Shown here: piece after piece, positions 35,233 to 44,923 of the stretch
Numbering within the stretch: position 1 is the first letter of the stretch
Layout of the letters: every line of letters starts with the position of its first letter
NCBI GenBank assembly: GCA_015056945.1
Contig: SVFH01000001.1
Coordinates: 1 to 64,000, forward strand
Length of the DNA stretch: 64,000 bases
Direction of reading: 5' to 3'
Source of the DNA: Lachnospiraceae bacterium
Lineage (GTDB): Bacteria > Bacillota > Clostridia > Lachnospirales > Lachnospiraceae
Program-made: the position numbers and the translations under genes
Notes under the pieces: model-generated
The model's database searches: none
Seen by the model: the letters and a program-made list of their open reading frames with translations, nothing else
Told to the model about the DNA's origin: nothing

Positions 35233-36588
35233 ATGAAAAATGAGCATGTGATTCAAAGTGTTATTCCCGGAAGTATTGCAGAAGAGTGCGGATTTGAACC
35301 GGGAGATTCCCTGTTAAGAATCAATGGAAATGAGATTAAAGATATTTTTGATTACAGATATTTATGTATGGATGAATTTCTTTTGCTGGAGGCGAAATCT
35401 TCTGACGGTGAGATTGTTGAAATAGAAGTAGAAAAGGATTTCGAGGAAGATTTGGGATTGGAGTTTGTGAATTCTTTCATGGATCAATACCGGTCTTGTT
35501 CCAATAAATGTATATTCTGTTTTATTGATCAGCTTCCGAAAGGTATGCGTGAAACCCTCTATTTTAAGGACGATGATGCGAGACTGTCTTTTTTGCAGGG
35601 AAATTACGTGACTTTGACAAATATGTCGGATGAAGACGTGGAGCGAATTATACAGTATCATCTCGAACCGATTAATATATCCTTTCAAACAATGAATCCG
35701 GAACTTCGTTGTAAAATGCTTCATAACAGATTTGCAGGAGATGCACTTTTAAAGGTAGATCGTTTTGCAGAAGCCGGCATCAGAATGAACGGACAAATTG
35801 TTTTATGCAAGAATGTAAATGACGGAAAAGAGCTGGATGATTCAATTGAAAAACTGATGAAATATATTCCTTTGCTTGAAAGTGTATCCGTTGTTCCTTC
35901 CGGTTTAACGAAATACAGGGAGGGGCTTTATCCGTTGGAACTTTTTACAAAAGAAGATGCAAAAGCATTGTTACTGCAAGTGAAAAGCTGGCAGGAACGT
36001 TGTATGAAAAACCATGGAATACATTTTGTGCATGCTTCTGATGAATGGTATTTACTGGCAGGGGAAGACATTCCTTTCGCAGAAAATTATGACGGATATT
36101 TACAGCTTGATAATGGCGTTGGAATGCTTCGGCTATTTATGGATGAATTTCGTATTGCCTTACAGGAACTGAAAGAGGAACTTTTGGTGAATCAGGTATT
36201 AAGCGAACAGTTGAAACAGATTTCAGATGTGAGTTTTGCAACGGGAGTGGCGGCGTATGATACTTTGCAAATGCTTTCTGAAGAGTTAAAAGAAGTAATT
36301 CCGTGGCTGCAAGTATATCCGTATCAGATTAAAAATGATTTTTTTGGAGAGCATATTACCGTTGCAGGATTGATTACGGGTCAAGATTTGATTGCGCAGT
36401 TAAAAGGTAAAACACTTGGCACAAGATTGATGATACCGGAGTGTATGCTTAGAAGTAATGAGGATGTTTTTTTGGATGATATCCGTGTTGCTGATGTGGA
36501 AAAGGCTTTACAAGTTCCGATAGATATTGTAAAATCAAGCGGGCAAGAATTTTTGTACCATATTTTGGGGTTTAGACCTGTAGAATAA
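35233..36588 (+). CDS. PDZ/radical-SAM DUF512 protein
   Basis: The 451 residues have an N-terminal PDZ-like domain (about 1-70; VIPGSIAEECGFEPGD), a radical-SAM-like cysteine cluster CSNKCIFC (CxxxCxxC, about 91-98) followed by FIDQLPKGMR, and the C-terminal DUF512 domain (HASDEWYLLAGEDIP, VATGVAAYDT-like). The reaction is unknown. The gene commonly precedes der in clostridia, as here, hinting at a link with ribosome assembly. Confidence 0.88.
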   Translation: MKNEHVIQSVIPGSIAEECGFEPGDSLLRINGNEIKDIFDYRYLCMDEFLLLEAKSSDGEIVEIEVEKDFEEDLGLEFVNSFMDQYRSCSNKCIFCFIDQLPKGMRETLYFKDDDARLSFLQGNYVTLTNMSDEDVERIIQYHLEPINISFQTMNPELRCKMLHNRFAGDALLKVDRFAEAGIRMNGQIVLCKNVNDGKELDDSIEKLMKYIPLLESVSVVPSGLTKYREGLYPLELFTKEDAKALLLQVKSWQERCMKNHGIHFVHASDEWYLLAGEDIPFAENYDGYLQLDNGVGMLRLFMDEFRIALQELKEELLVNQVLSEQLKQISDVSFATGVAAYDTLQMLSEELKEVIPWLQVYPYQIKNDFFGEHITVAGLITGQDLIAQLKGKTLGTRLMIPECMLRSNEDVFLDDIRVADVEKALQVPIDIVKSSGQEFLYHILGFRPVE

Positions 36589-36632
36589 ACAATGAAGCAG
36601 ATGATGTTGTATTATAAATAGAGGTTGTGAAA

Positions 36633-37970
36633 ATGTCAAAAAAGAAAAGAAAACCGATTGTTGCCGTTGTCGGCAGACCGAATGTTGGAAAATCTACACT
36701 TTTTAACTGCCTGGCAGGAGAACGGATTTCAATTGTCAAAGATACGCCGGGTATTACCAGAGACAGAATTTATGCTGATATTCAATGGCTGGATAAAAAT
36801 TTCACCATGATTGATACCGGTGGAATTGAACCGGACAGTAATGATATTATTCTTTCTCAGATGCGTGAACAGGCTGAAATTGCGATTTTGACTGCAGATG
36901 TTATTATCTTTTTGGTTGATGTTAAACAAGGACTTGTTGATGCTGATGCAAAGGTTGCTGATATGCTTCGCAGAAGCAAAAAACCTGTTTTACTTGTAGT
37001 TAATAAGGTTGACAGTTTCGAAAAGTATATGGCTGATGTATATGAGTTTTATAATTTGGGAATTGGAGATCCGATTCCTATTTCAGCAGCAAACAGACTC
37101 GGTCTTGGCGATATGCTTGATAAGGTGATGGAATATTTTCCGGAAGATGCTTTTACGGATGAAGAGGATGAAAGACCGAAAGTTGCAATTGTCGGAAAGC
37201 CGAATGTCGGGAAGTCTTCTATTATTAATAAATTAGTTGGTGAAAACAGACTGATTGTATCTGATATTGCAGGTACGACAAGAGATGCGGTTGATACAAA
37301 TGTTACTTTTAATGGTAAAGAGTATGTATTGATTGATACGGCAGGTGTTCGTCGTAAGAATAAAATCAAAGAGGATTTAGAGCATTATATGATTGTGCGT
37401 ACTGTCAGTGCCGTAGAACGCGCTGATGTTGTTGTTCTTGTGATTGATGCGACAGAAGGTGTTACGGATCAGGATGCTAAAATTGCGGGAATTGCGCATG
37501 ATCGCGGCAAAGCAATTATTATTGCAGTAAATAAGTGGGACGCAATCGAAAAAGATGATAAAACCACAAAGAAATTTACGGAAAACATTCGTGATATGCT
37601 TGCATTTATGTCTTATGCTGAAATTATGTTTATCTCGGCAAAGACCGGTCAGCGAATGATTAAGTTATATGAGATGATCGATGTTGTTATGGAAAATCAT
37701 GCGCTTCGTGTTGCAACAGGTGTATTGAATGAGATTATGACAGAAGCAGTGGCAATGCAACAACCGCCTACAGATAAGGGTAAGCGATTAAAACTCTTTT
37801 ATATTACGCAGGTGGCTGTTAAACCGCCAACCTTTGTTATTTTTGTAAATGATAAAGAATTAATGCATTTTTCTTATACAAGATATATTGAAAACAGAAT
37901 CAGGGATGCATTTGGATTTCGGGGGACTCCATTACATTTTATAATTCGTGAAAGAAAGGATGACCAGTAA
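36633..37970 (+). CDS. der: Double-domain GTPase Der (EngA)
   Basis: Der assists 50S subunit assembly. Its 445 residues contain two tandem GTPase domains with P-loops GRPNVGKS (14-21) and GKPNVGKS (188-195), their DTGG/DTAG G3 motifs and NKVD/NKWD G4 motifs, and a C-terminal KH-like domain. I start at the ATG at 36633, 8 nt after AGAGG. Its stop overlaps the plsY start (TAATG). Confidence 0.98.
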   Translation: MSKKKRKPIVAVVGRPNVGKSTLFNCLAGERISIVKDTPGITRDRIYADIQWLDKNFTMIDTGGIEPDSNDIILSQMREQAEIAILTADVIIFLVDVKQGLVDADAKVADMLRRSKKPVLLVVNKVDSFEKYMADVYEFYNLGIGDPIPISAANRLGLGDMLDKVMEYFPEDAFTDEEDERPKVAIVGKPNVGKSSIINKLVGENRLIVSDIAGTTRDAVDTNVTFNGKEYVLIDTAGVRRKNKIKEDLEHYMIVRTVSAVERADVVVLVIDATEGVTDQDAKIAGIAHDRGKAIIIAVNKWDAIEKDDKTTKKFTENIRDMLAFMSYAEIMFISAKTGQRMIKLYEMIDVVMENHALRVATGVLNEIMTEAVAMQQPPTDKGKRLKLFYITQVAVKPPTFVIFVNDKELMHFSYTRYIENRIRDAFGFRGTPLHFIIRERKDDQ

Positions 37971-38659
37971 TGGAATTCGTTATTAGAATTATTTGTCTGT
38001 TTGCCGGCTATTTGTTCGGCTTGATAGAGACGGGCTATTTGTATGGCAAAGCCAAAGGTGTTGATATTCGTGAACACGGAAGCGGTAATGTTGGCACAAC
38101 TAATACTTTAAGGACACTTGGAAAAAGAGCAGGCGCAATTGTTTTGCTTGGTGATATGCTTAAAACATTTATTCCTGCTATCTTGACATGGGTGATTTTA
38201 CATCCGTTTTTTCCGGAAATGGATTATATTTTCCGACTTTACACTGCTGCCGGTGTTATTCTTGGGCATGATTTTCCTTTTTACCTTAAATTTAAAGGCG
38301 GAAAAGGTATTGCCTGTTCCGGCGCAATGATTTTGTCTTTTTACTGGGGAATCATTCCGGCAGAGGTTGTGATTTTCTTTGGAATCTATTTCCTGACCAA
38401 ATATGTGTCTTTGGCAAGTATTTTTATGTATATCGGCTTTTTTGTTCAGTTGATTGTGTTTGGACAAGCAGGTATATTGGGAATGACACAGGCACAATTA
38501 ATAGAAGCATATATCGTTGTGTTTATTCTTACTGTTATTGCAATTAATTGTCATCGTGAGAATATTAAACGTTTATTTAAAGGCGAAGAGAGGCGGACAT
38601 ATTTACGTAAGAGCAAATCTACGGAGCGTCTTGATATGAATGAAGAAGTAAAAGAATAA
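37970..38659 (+). CDS. plsY: Glycerol-3-phosphate acyltransferase PlsY
   Basis: PlsY transfers acyl groups from acyl-phosphate to glycerol 3-phosphate, the first step of phospholipid synthesis. The 229 residues have about five membrane segments and the three PlsY motifs: GSGNVGTTNTLRTLG (about 37-51), the KFKGGKGIA loop (about 104-112) and a later membrane-loop motif. A charged C-terminal tail of about 30 residues is longer than usual. It is coupled to der and followed by gpsA, which supplies its substrate. Confidence 0.95.
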   Translation: MEFVIRIICLFAGYLFGLIETGYLYGKAKGVDIREHGSGNVGTTNTLRTLGKRAGAIVLLGDMLKTFIPAILTWVILHPFFPEMDYIFRLYTAAGVILGHDFPFYLKFKGGKGIACSGAMILSFYWGIIPAEVVIFFGIYFLTKYVSLASIFMYIGFFVQLIVFGQAGILGMTQAQLIEAYIVVFILTVIAINCHRENIKRLFKGEERRTYLRKSKSTERLDMNEEVKE

Positions 38660-38694
38660 AGAAGTAAAACAGAAGGAAAGTTGGTAGGTGAAAA

Positions 38695-39708
38695 ATGGAG
38701 AATGTTAGTGTTCTTGGAGCAGGGAGTTGGGGGATTGCCCTTGCGAGAGTTCTTGCGACAAACGGTCATAAGGTGACTGTTTGGTCCGCGTTAAAAGATG
38801 AAATCGATATGTTGAATGCCAATTATGAGCATTTGCACAAACTTCCGGGCGTGAAATTGCCTGAGTCAATGGTATTTACAGATTGTCTTGAAACAGCCAT
38901 GAAAGATAAAAAGATGGTAGTGTTGGCGGTTCCTTCTTCTTTTGTGCGAAAAACTGCCTCTTCAATGAAAGAATATTATGAACCCGGACAGGTTGTTGTT
39001 AATGTTGCAAAAGGTATTGAAGAAGCAACACTTATGACGATGTCAGAGGTGATTGCGGATGAAATCAAAGATGCTAGGGTTGCGGTTCTTTCCGGTCCTT
39101 CCCATGCGGAAGAAGTGGGGCGAGCAATTCCTACAACGATTGTTGCCGGTGCTGTTGAAAAAGAAACTGCAGAGTTTGTTCAGAACTTATTTATGAATGA
39201 TGTATTCCGTGTTTATACCAGTCCTGATGTGGTTGGCATTGAAATCGGGGCGGCTTTAAAGAATGTTGTTGCTCTTGCAGCCGGAATTGCAGATGGTCTT
39301 GGCTATGGCGATAATACCAAAGCTGCGCTTATAACACGAGGAATGGCGGAGATTACAAGACTTGGCATCGCAATGGGTGGAGAAGCGCAAACTTTCTATG
39401 GCCTTTCCGGTATCGGTGATTTGATTGTAACTTGTGCAAGTATGCACTCGAGAAATCGTCGTGCCGGTATTCTGATTGGTCAGGGAAAAAGCATGGATGA
39501 AGCGATGGCAGAGGTAAAGATGGTTGTTGAAGGTGTTTATTCTGCTAAGGCAGCTATGAAACTTGCGCAAAAATATGATATCTGCATGCCGATAGTAGAA
39601 AGTGTAAACGCTGTTTTGTTTAACGGAGAATCGGCACGTACACGCGTGAAAGATTTGATGCTTCGTGATAAGAAAAGCGAGGTTTTTTTACATGAGTGGA
39701 CAAATTGA
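38695..39708 (+). CDS. gpsA: Glycerol-3-phosphate dehydrogenase [NAD(P)+]
   Basis: GpsA reduces dihydroxyacetone phosphate to glycerol 3-phosphate. The 337 residues begin with the dinucleotide fold GAGSWGIALA (6-15), followed by GPSHAEEV and the catalytic lysine in GAALKNVVALAAG (about 188-192), then GNGxxG-like KAALITRGMAE. The plsY-gpsA pair forms a phospholipid precursor unit. The 3' end overlaps the next small gene by 17 nt. Confidence 0.97.
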   Translation: MENVSVLGAGSWGIALARVLATNGHKVTVWSALKDEIDMLNANYEHLHKLPGVKLPESMVFTDCLETAMKDKKMVVLAVPSSFVRKTASSMKEYYEPGQVVVNVAKGIEEATLMTMSEVIADEIKDARVAVLSGPSHAEEVGRAIPTTIVAGAVEKETAEFVQNLFMNDVFRVYTSPDVVGIEIGAALKNVVALAAGIADGLGYGDNTKAALITRGMAEITRLGIAMGGEAQTFYGLSGIGDLIVTCASMHSRNRRAGILIGQGKSMDEAMAEVKMVVEGVYSAKAAMKLAQKYDICMPIVESVNAVLFNGESARTRVKDLMLRDKKSEVFLHEWTN

Positions 39709-39970
39709 TGGATCTGTAAATGGACGTATTGAGGAATTTAAAATGGAACGACCCGGTCTGGTAAAAGAAAATGACGTTGTTCCGATCACAGAGGGCGTTT
39801 TGCCGGCAAGTTATTATTATACGGCAGAGCCGGCTATTGCAATGTCCGGAAATTTTGCTTATTTTGAACGTATCAAAAGCAAAACCGGTATTGTGAAAGC
39901 CATAGTAGAGAAACCACAGGGTTTTTATCTGCAGATTCTCTTTGACGAAGAAACTCCTTCAAGGCGATAG
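39692..39970 (+). CDS. Small protein, unknown function
   Basis: From the ATG at 39692 (CGAGG 9 nt upstream) the product has 92 residues; an alternative start 27 nt upstream lies deeper within gpsA. It is soluble, with segments VVPITEGVLPASYYYTA and AYFERIKSKTGIVKAIVEK that look like a small beta-rich domain. The 17-nt overlap with gpsA and 7-nt gap to the HAD gene show it belongs to the operon. I do not recognise a function. Confidence 0.75.
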   Translation: MSGQIDGSVNGRIEEFKMERPGLVKENDVVPITEGVLPASYYYTAEPAIAMSGNFAYFERIKSKTGIVKAIVEKPQGFYLQILFDEETPSRR

Positions 39971-39977
39971 GTGATAT

Positions 39978-40676
39978 ATGAAGTACAGATATTTATTGTT
40001 TGATGCAGATCAGACACTTTTGGATTTCACCAAAGCACAAAGAAGTGCATTATCGGTTGTGCTTGAGAAGTACGGTTTTCCGAAAGAGGAATCTGTGTTT
40101 GAGGATTTTCGTGTTTTCAACGATGAAATGTGGAAACGATTCGAGAGAAAAGAAATCAGTAAAAGTGAATTGATCCGTACAAGATTTGTTTTGTTTTGTC
40201 AAAAATACGGGATTGAACATCCTTCTGACGGAACGTTGGAAAAAACATATCAGGAAGCACTTTCAAATGCTGCATTTCTTATGCCGGATGCACTTGAGGT
40301 GTGCGGCAGGCTTTCGAGACATTTTCGGATGTATATTGTGACAAACGGTTTGGCGACCACGCAATATCAAAGGCTTGAATTAAGTGGATTACGGCCCTTA
40401 TTTCAGGATGTTTTTGTTTCGGAAAGTCTTCATGCGCAAAAACCATCGATAGAATATTTTGAGGCTGTGTATGAAGCTTTGGGAAAACCGGATAAGAAGG
40501 ATATGATTATTATTGGTGATTCCTTGAGAAGTGATATAAAAGGTGGCGAGATGTTTGGGATTGATACCTGCCATGTTAAAATTCACTCTGTTAAGGAGGA
40601 TGAAAGTTTGGCTTCGCCGACCTATACCATAACCTCGTTGAAAGAACTATATACAATTTTATATGAACAACCGTAG
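39978..40676 (+). CDS. HAD-superfamily hydrolase, YjjG-like
   Basis: The 232-residue enzyme has the HAD motifs: nucleophile loop LFDADQTLLDF (about 6-16), threonine motif VTNGL, the lysine in AQKPS, and GDSLRSDIKGG. YjjG-type enzymes dephosphorylate nucleoside monophosphates; the exact substrate here is unproven. It lies immediately upstream of the spoIVA sigma-E promoter, whose -35 begins with the base after its stop codon. Confidence 0.9.
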   Translation: MKYRYLLFDADQTLLDFTKAQRSALSVVLEKYGFPKEESVFEDFRVFNDEMWKRFERKEISKSELIRTRFVLFCQKYGIEHPSDGTLEKTYQEALSNAAFLMPDALEVCGRLSRHFRMYIVTNGLATTQYQRLELSGLRPLFQDVFVSESLHAQKPSIEYFEAVYEALGKPDKKDMIIIGDSLRSDIKGGEMFGIDTCHVKIHSVKEDESLASPTYTITSLKELYTILYEQP

Positions 40677-40705
40677 GTATATTTAACAGACCTTCTGCAT
40701 ACTAT
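40677..40705 (+). promoter_or_regulatory. Sigma-E-type promoter for spoIVA
   Basis: GTATATT (40677-40683; consensus KMATATT) is followed after 14 nt by CATACTAT (40698-40705; consensus CATACAHT, 7 of 8). The predicted start is near 40712, 23 nt upstream of the spoIVA ATG. spoIVA is a known mother-cell sigma-E gene in Bacillus. Confidence 0.75.
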
Positions 40706-40733
40706 GAAACAGTGATAGCAGGAGGTCTTTTAT
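40688..40733 (+). terminator. Hairpin with terminator form that also covers the spoIVA ribosome binding site
   Basis: AGACCTTCTGC (40688-40698) pairs with GCAGGAGGTCT (40718-40728) in 11 pairs with one wobble, followed by TTTT. The right arm contains the AGGAGG site. Read-through RNA from the HAD gene would fold it; RNA started at the sigma-E promoter would lack the left arm. Confidence 0.7.
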
Positions 40734-40734
40734 T

Positions 40735-42222
40735 ATGGAATTAGAACATTTTCACACAAATGATCTTTACCGCGATATTTCACAAAGATGTAATGGTGAG
40801 ATCTATCTTGGAATCGTTGGACCTGTCAGAACCGGAAAATCTACATTTATTAAGCGCTTTATGGATCTTCTGGTGTTACCGAATATGACGGATGAAAACG
40901 AAAGAAGCAGAACGAAGGATGAATTGCCGCAAAGCGGAGACGGTAAAATGATAACAACGACTGAACCGAAATTCATTCCTAATAAAGCAGCAGAAATTAC
41001 GCTTTCTGAAGATGTTTCTTTTAAGGTTCGTTTGATTGATTGCGTCGGATATATGGTAGACGGAGCGACAGGGCATATAGAAAACGGCAAAGAAAGAATG
41101 GTTAAAACACCCTGGTCTGAAGAAGCAATTCCTTTTTCCAAGGCTGCTGAAATCGGGACGGATAAAGTGATTTTAAAGCATTCTACGGTTGGAATTGTCA
41201 TTGTAAGTGACGGAAGTTTTACGGATATTGATAAAGGGGCATATATGGATGCTGCAGATGAAGCGATTGTCCGCTTGAAGAAGTTAAATAAACCGTTTAT
41301 TGTACTTGTCAATACAACAAAGCCTTATGGAGATGATGTAAAAGAAATGGTTTGCGCAATTGAAGAAAAATATCGTGTAAAAGCGCTTGCAGTCAATTGC
41401 GCACAGTTAAAAAAAGATGATATTTGTTTGATTCTTAAAGAACTGTTGTATGCATTTCCGATTTCGAAAATTTCATTTCAAACACCGAAATGGATTCAGT
41501 TTCTTTCTGAAGAGCATCCGTTGCGGAATGAACTGTTGCAATCAGTCAAAACATTTATGGATGATTTGTATCAAATGAAAGATTTTGTGTGTAAAGAGCT
41601 TAGTTTCGAAACGGAAGCAGTAAGAAAGATGAAATTAGAAAGTCTTAATCTTTCTAACGGAGCCATTCGGATTCGACTGGATGTGGATGATTCCTATTAC
41701 TATGATATGCTTAGTACACTTTTGGACGAAAAAATCGAATCGGAGCATGATTTTATACATATTTTGAAAGAAATCGGCGAGCGTAGGAACGAGTATAAAA
41801 AAGTAGAAAAAGCATTGGAAGATGTACGCACAAACGGTTACGGTGTCGTCACACCTGAAATTGAAGAGATTACATTGATGAAGCCGGAAGTGATTAAAAA
41901 CGGAAACAAATACGGAATTAAAATAACAGCCCACAGTCCGAGTATTCATTTAATAAAAGCGGACGTTGAGAGCGAAATTTCTCCAATTGTCGGAACGAAA
42001 ACACAGGCGGAGGACTTGATATCATTTATCGAGGAAGAAGAAACCAAGATGCATGGTATTTGGGAAACAAATATTTTTGGTAAAACTGTGGAACAGCTTG
42101 TGCGAGAAGGTATTGATGGTAAAATGTCGAATATCGGAAATGAAAGTCAGATTAAATTGCAGGAAACCATGCAAAAGATTGTGAATGAATCCACAGGCGG
42201 AATGGTTTGTATTATCATTTGA
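40735..42222 (+). CDS. spoIVA: Spore coat morphogenetic ATPase SpoIVA
   Basis: SpoIVA polymerises on the forespore surface, using ATP, to form the base of the coat. The 495 residues carry an N-terminal TRAFAC-like ATPase domain with Walker A GPVRTGKS (about 29-36), followed by the family's TTTEPKFIPN and RLIDCVGY segments, and end in the conserved hydrophobic tail GGMVCIII that docks SpoIVA through SpoVM. Length and ends match the family. Expression is probably sigma-E-dependent from the promoter just upstream. Confidence 0.98.
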   Translation: MELEHFHTNDLYRDISQRCNGEIYLGIVGPVRTGKSTFIKRFMDLLVLPNMTDENERSRTKDELPQSGDGKMITTTEPKFIPNKAAEITLSEDVSFKVRLIDCVGYMVDGATGHIENGKERMVKTPWSEEAIPFSKAAEIGTDKVILKHSTVGIVIVSDGSFTDIDKGAYMDAADEAIVRLKKLNKPFIVLVNTTKPYGDDVKEMVCAIEEKYRVKALAVNCAQLKKDDICLILKELLYAFPISKISFQTPKWIQFLSEEHPLRNELLQSVKTFMDDLYQMKDFVCKELSFETEAVRKMKLESLNLSNGAIRIRLDVDDSYYYDMLSTLLDEKIESEHDFIHILKEIGERRNEYKKVEKALEDVRTNGYGVVTPEIEEITLMKPEVIKNGNKYGIKITAHSPSIHLIKADVESEISPIVGTKTQAEDLISFIEEEETKMHGIWETNIFGKTVEQLVREGIDGKMSNIGNESQIKLQETMQKIVNESTGGMVCIII

Positions 42223-42264
42223 TTTATTTGATTTTTTCTTTCATTCATCTTTGATTTATGGTAG

Positions 42265-42294
42265 AATAAGGGAGTGCATAGCACTTCCTTATTT
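42265..42294 (+). terminator. Hairpin between spoIVA and punA
   Basis: AATAAGGGAGTGC pairs with GCACTTCCTTATT around a 3-nt loop with one wobble. The T run is short, so termination may be weak. Confidence 0.5.
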
Positions 42295-42327
42295 GCATAT
42301 AACTAAATTGAAAGGCGGGTAACAGAT

Positions 42328-43161
42328 ATGAATCCGATTTATGAAAAATTACTCAATTGTGTAGCTGCTGTCAGAAAGATTACAGACTTTGAACCGAAAG
42401 TTGCAATTGTACTTGGTTCCGGACTCGGCGGATATGCCAAAGACATTAAGGTTGAATGTGAAATTCCGTATTCTGAAATTGACGGTTTTCCGGTATCGAC
42501 GGTGCCCGGTCATGACGGACGTTTCATTTTTGGATATGTATCAGATGTTCCGGTTGTCTGCATGAAAGGACGTGTTCATTATTATGAGGGATATCCGATT
42601 ACGGATGTTGTCCTTCCGATTCGTCTTATGAAGATGCTTGGAGCAAAAGTATTATTTTTAACAAATGCGTCCGGCGGAATCAATCCTGCATTTTCTGCGG
42701 GTGATTTTATGTTGATTAAAGATCATATTGCTGCGTTTGCTCCTAATCCTTTGATTGGTCCGAATATCGATGAACTGGGTGTGCGTTTTCCTGATATGAC
42801 GCATGTATATGATGTTGAACTTCAGGAATGTATCAAAGAAGCTGCGAAACAGCAGAATATTAAAATACAGGAAGGTGTATACATACAGCTGACAGGTCCT
42901 TCTTTTGAATCTCCGGCTGATATTAAAATGCTTCGCGTGCTTGGAGGAGATGCAGTTGGCATGAGTACTGTTGTTGAGGCGATTGCGGCAAATCATTGCG
43001 GAATGAAAATTTGCGGTATTTCCTGTGTTTGTAATCTCGCTGCCGGCATGACTGAAAATCCGCTCACACATGATGAGGTTCAGGAAGCTGCAAATACTGC
43101 AGCACCTTTATTTAAAACTCTTGTGACAGAATCTGTTATTAAGATGGGAGAACTTATTTAG
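42328..43161 (+). CDS. punA: Purine nucleoside phosphorylase
   Basis: PNP splits purine nucleosides into base and ribose 1-phosphate. The 277 residues show the trimeric-PNP motifs: VLGSGLGG phosphate loop, PGHDGRF, KGRVHYYEGY, NASGGINP and the C-terminal E-A-I-A-A-N-H-C-G with Asn for base recognition (typical of the inosine/guanosine-specific class). It leads a nucleoside-salvage cluster with cdd and mtaD, spaced 21 and 12 nt. Confidence 0.95.
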   Translation: MNPIYEKLLNCVAAVRKITDFEPKVAIVLGSGLGGYAKDIKVECEIPYSEIDGFPVSTVPGHDGRFIFGYVSDVPVVCMKGRVHYYEGYPITDVVLPIRLMKMLGAKVLFLTNASGGINPAFSAGDFMLIKDHIAAFAPNPLIGPNIDELGVRFPDMTHVYDVELQECIKEAAKQQNIKIQEGVYIQLTGPSFESPADIKMLRVLGGDAVGMSTVVEAIAANHCGMKICGISCVCNLAAGMTENPLTHDEVQEAANTAAPLFKTLVTESVIKMGELI

Positions 43162-43182
43162 TCATGAAACAGGTGGTATGGA

Positions 43183-43584
43183 ATGAATAAATTGGAATTA
43201 ATTCATGAAGCTTCGGAGGCACGAAAAAGAGCATATGCACCATATTCCGGTTTTATGGTTGGGGCGGCTCTTCTTTCGTCTTCCGGTAAGATTTATCATG
43301 GTTGTAATATTGAAAATGCGTCGTATTCGGCAACAAACTGTGCAGAGCGTACTGCATTGTTTTCGGCCGTCGCATCCGGAGAAAGTCATTTTGAAGCTAT
43401 AGCAATCATCGGCGGTAAAAAAGGAGAAGAACCATCCGATTTTTGTTATCCCTGCGGAATTTGCAGACAGGTGTTGGCAGAATTTGTTTCACCGGATTCT
43501 TTTGTTGTTTTGGTAGCGAAATCAGAAACGGAATTTCAGGAATTTTTATTAAAAGATTTATTGCCGTATGGGTTTACGCTTTGA
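43183..43584 (+). CDS. cdd: Cytidine deaminase
   Basis: Cdd converts cytidine and deoxycytidine to uridine and deoxyuridine. The 133-residue protein has the Gram-positive zinc site: CAERTALF (Cys plus catalytic Glu) and PCGICRQ (two cysteines), as well as the N-terminal YAPYSGFMVGAAL. It forms part of the salvage cluster with punA. Confidence 0.97.
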   Translation: MNKLELIHEASEARKRAYAPYSGFMVGAALLSSSGKIYHGCNIENASYSATNCAERTALFSAVASGESHFEAIAIIGGKKGEEPSDFCYPCGICRQVLAEFVSPDSFVVLVAKSETEFQEFLLKDLLPYGFTL

Positions 43585-43596
43585 TGGAGGTCAGAC

Positions 43597-44892
43597 ATGC
43601 AAACCAGGTTTATTAATGCGAAATTGTTGCGTATGACAGATGTGCCTGTTGTGGAAGAACAACTTCAGGTTTGGGTTGAAAATGAAAGAATTTCCTTTGT
43701 TGGCACAAATGAAGAGGCATCCGTACTTGATAAGGAAATTGCTTGCAGTGAAGTACAAGTGATAGATTGTGAAGGAAATCTTTTGATGCCGGGGTTTAAA
43801 AATGCACATACCCATTCTGCGATGACTTTTTTGCGTTCCAAAGCAGATGATATGGTTTTACATGACTGGTTGAATTTACAAGTGTTTCCTGCTGAGGCTA
43901 AACTGACAGGGGAAGACATAGAAATTTTTACCAAACTTGCAATTTTGGAATATTTGCAGAGCGGGATAACCGGTATTTTTGAGATGTATTTGATTCCTAA
44001 AGCGATTGCAAATGCCTGTATTTCGCTTGGCATGCGTGTAACCATGACCGGAGGATTAAATGATTTTTCTCAGTCTGTTGAACAATTGCGGGATTGGACT
44101 TCCAAATATAATAATATGTCTGATCTTGTTCGGTTTTTGCCCGGTTTTCATGCTGAATATACGACAAGTTATGAATTATTGGAAAAGGTGGCAAAGCTTT
44201 CCAAAGAATTGCAAATGCCTGTATTTGCTCATATGTGCGAAACACAAAGTGAATGTGACGGATGTGTCGCGCGTTACGGCAAAACACCCATTGCCTTATT
44301 TGATTCTCTTGAGATGTTTGAATATGGCGGTGGCGGGTATCATATGGTTTATGCATCGGAAGAAGAACTTGAAATTTGTAAAAAGAAAGGTCTGTATCTT
44401 GTTACCAATCCTTCTTCCAATTTGAAGCTGGCAAGCGGAATCGCACCGATTGACCAATGGCTTGAGAAAGGACTTTGCGTTGCAATCGGAACAGATGGTC
44501 CGGCAAGCAATAATGCTTTGGATTTCTTTCGTGAGATGTTCCTTGTGGCAACTTTGTCTAAAGCTGTCAGCAAAAACCCGACAGTGGTAAAAGCGGAAGA
44601 GGTTTTGAAAATGGCATGCAAAAACGGAGCCTATGCAATGGGCGTCCCGGAGAGTGATTCTATTGCACCGGGTAAGAATGCTGATTTGATTTTGATAGAT
44701 TTAAAACAGCCCAATATGCAGCCTGTTCATAATATTGTTAACAATATTGTATATGCTGGTAATAAAATCAATGTCAAAATGACAATGATAGCAGGTAAAA
44801 TACTTTATCGTGACGGGGTTTTTCATCTTCCTGAATCTGTCGACAGAATATATGAAGATGCTAAGAAATCCTGTGAACGTATTTTTTCCTGA
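43597..44892 (+). CDS. mtaD: MTA/SAH deaminase-type amidohydrolase
   Basis: A metal-dependent amidohydrolase of 431 residues. It shows the HTH metal motif in NAHTHSAMTFLRSKADD, the E/AHMCET histidine, and the IGTDGPASNN aspartate typical of 5'-methylthioadenosine/S-adenosylhomocysteine deaminases. It would convert these toxic by-products to inosine derivatives that the neighbouring phosphorylase might process. Related chlorohydrolases (TrzN/SsnA) have the same fold, so the substrate is a family inference. Confidence 0.85.
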   Translation: MQTRFINAKLLRMTDVPVVEEQLQVWVENERISFVGTNEEASVLDKEIACSEVQVIDCEGNLLMPGFKNAHTHSAMTFLRSKADDMVLHDWLNLQVFPAEAKLTGEDIEIFTKLAILEYLQSGITGIFEMYLIPKAIANACISLGMRVTMTGGLNDFSQSVEQLRDWTSKYNNMSDLVRFLPGFHAEYTTSYELLEKVAKLSKELQMPVFAHMCETQSECDGCVARYGKTPIALFDSLEMFEYGGGGYHMVYASEEELEICKKKGLYLVTNPSSNLKLASGIAPIDQWLEKGLCVAIGTDGPASNNALDFFREMFLVATLSKAVSKNPTVVKAEEVLKMACKNGAYAMGVPESDSIAPGKNADLILIDLKQPNMQPVHNIVNNIVYAGNKINVKMTMIAGKILYRDGVFHLPESVDRIYEDAKKSCERIFS

Positions 44893-44923
44893 TTAGATTT
44901 ATTAAAAAGGATTATGTTATAGA

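Noticed and set aside
42262-42294. Promoter plus attenuator upstream of punA
   Set aside because: TAGAAT lies before the hairpin, but the -35 at the right distance (TTTCAT) is poor; kept only as a weak terminator.
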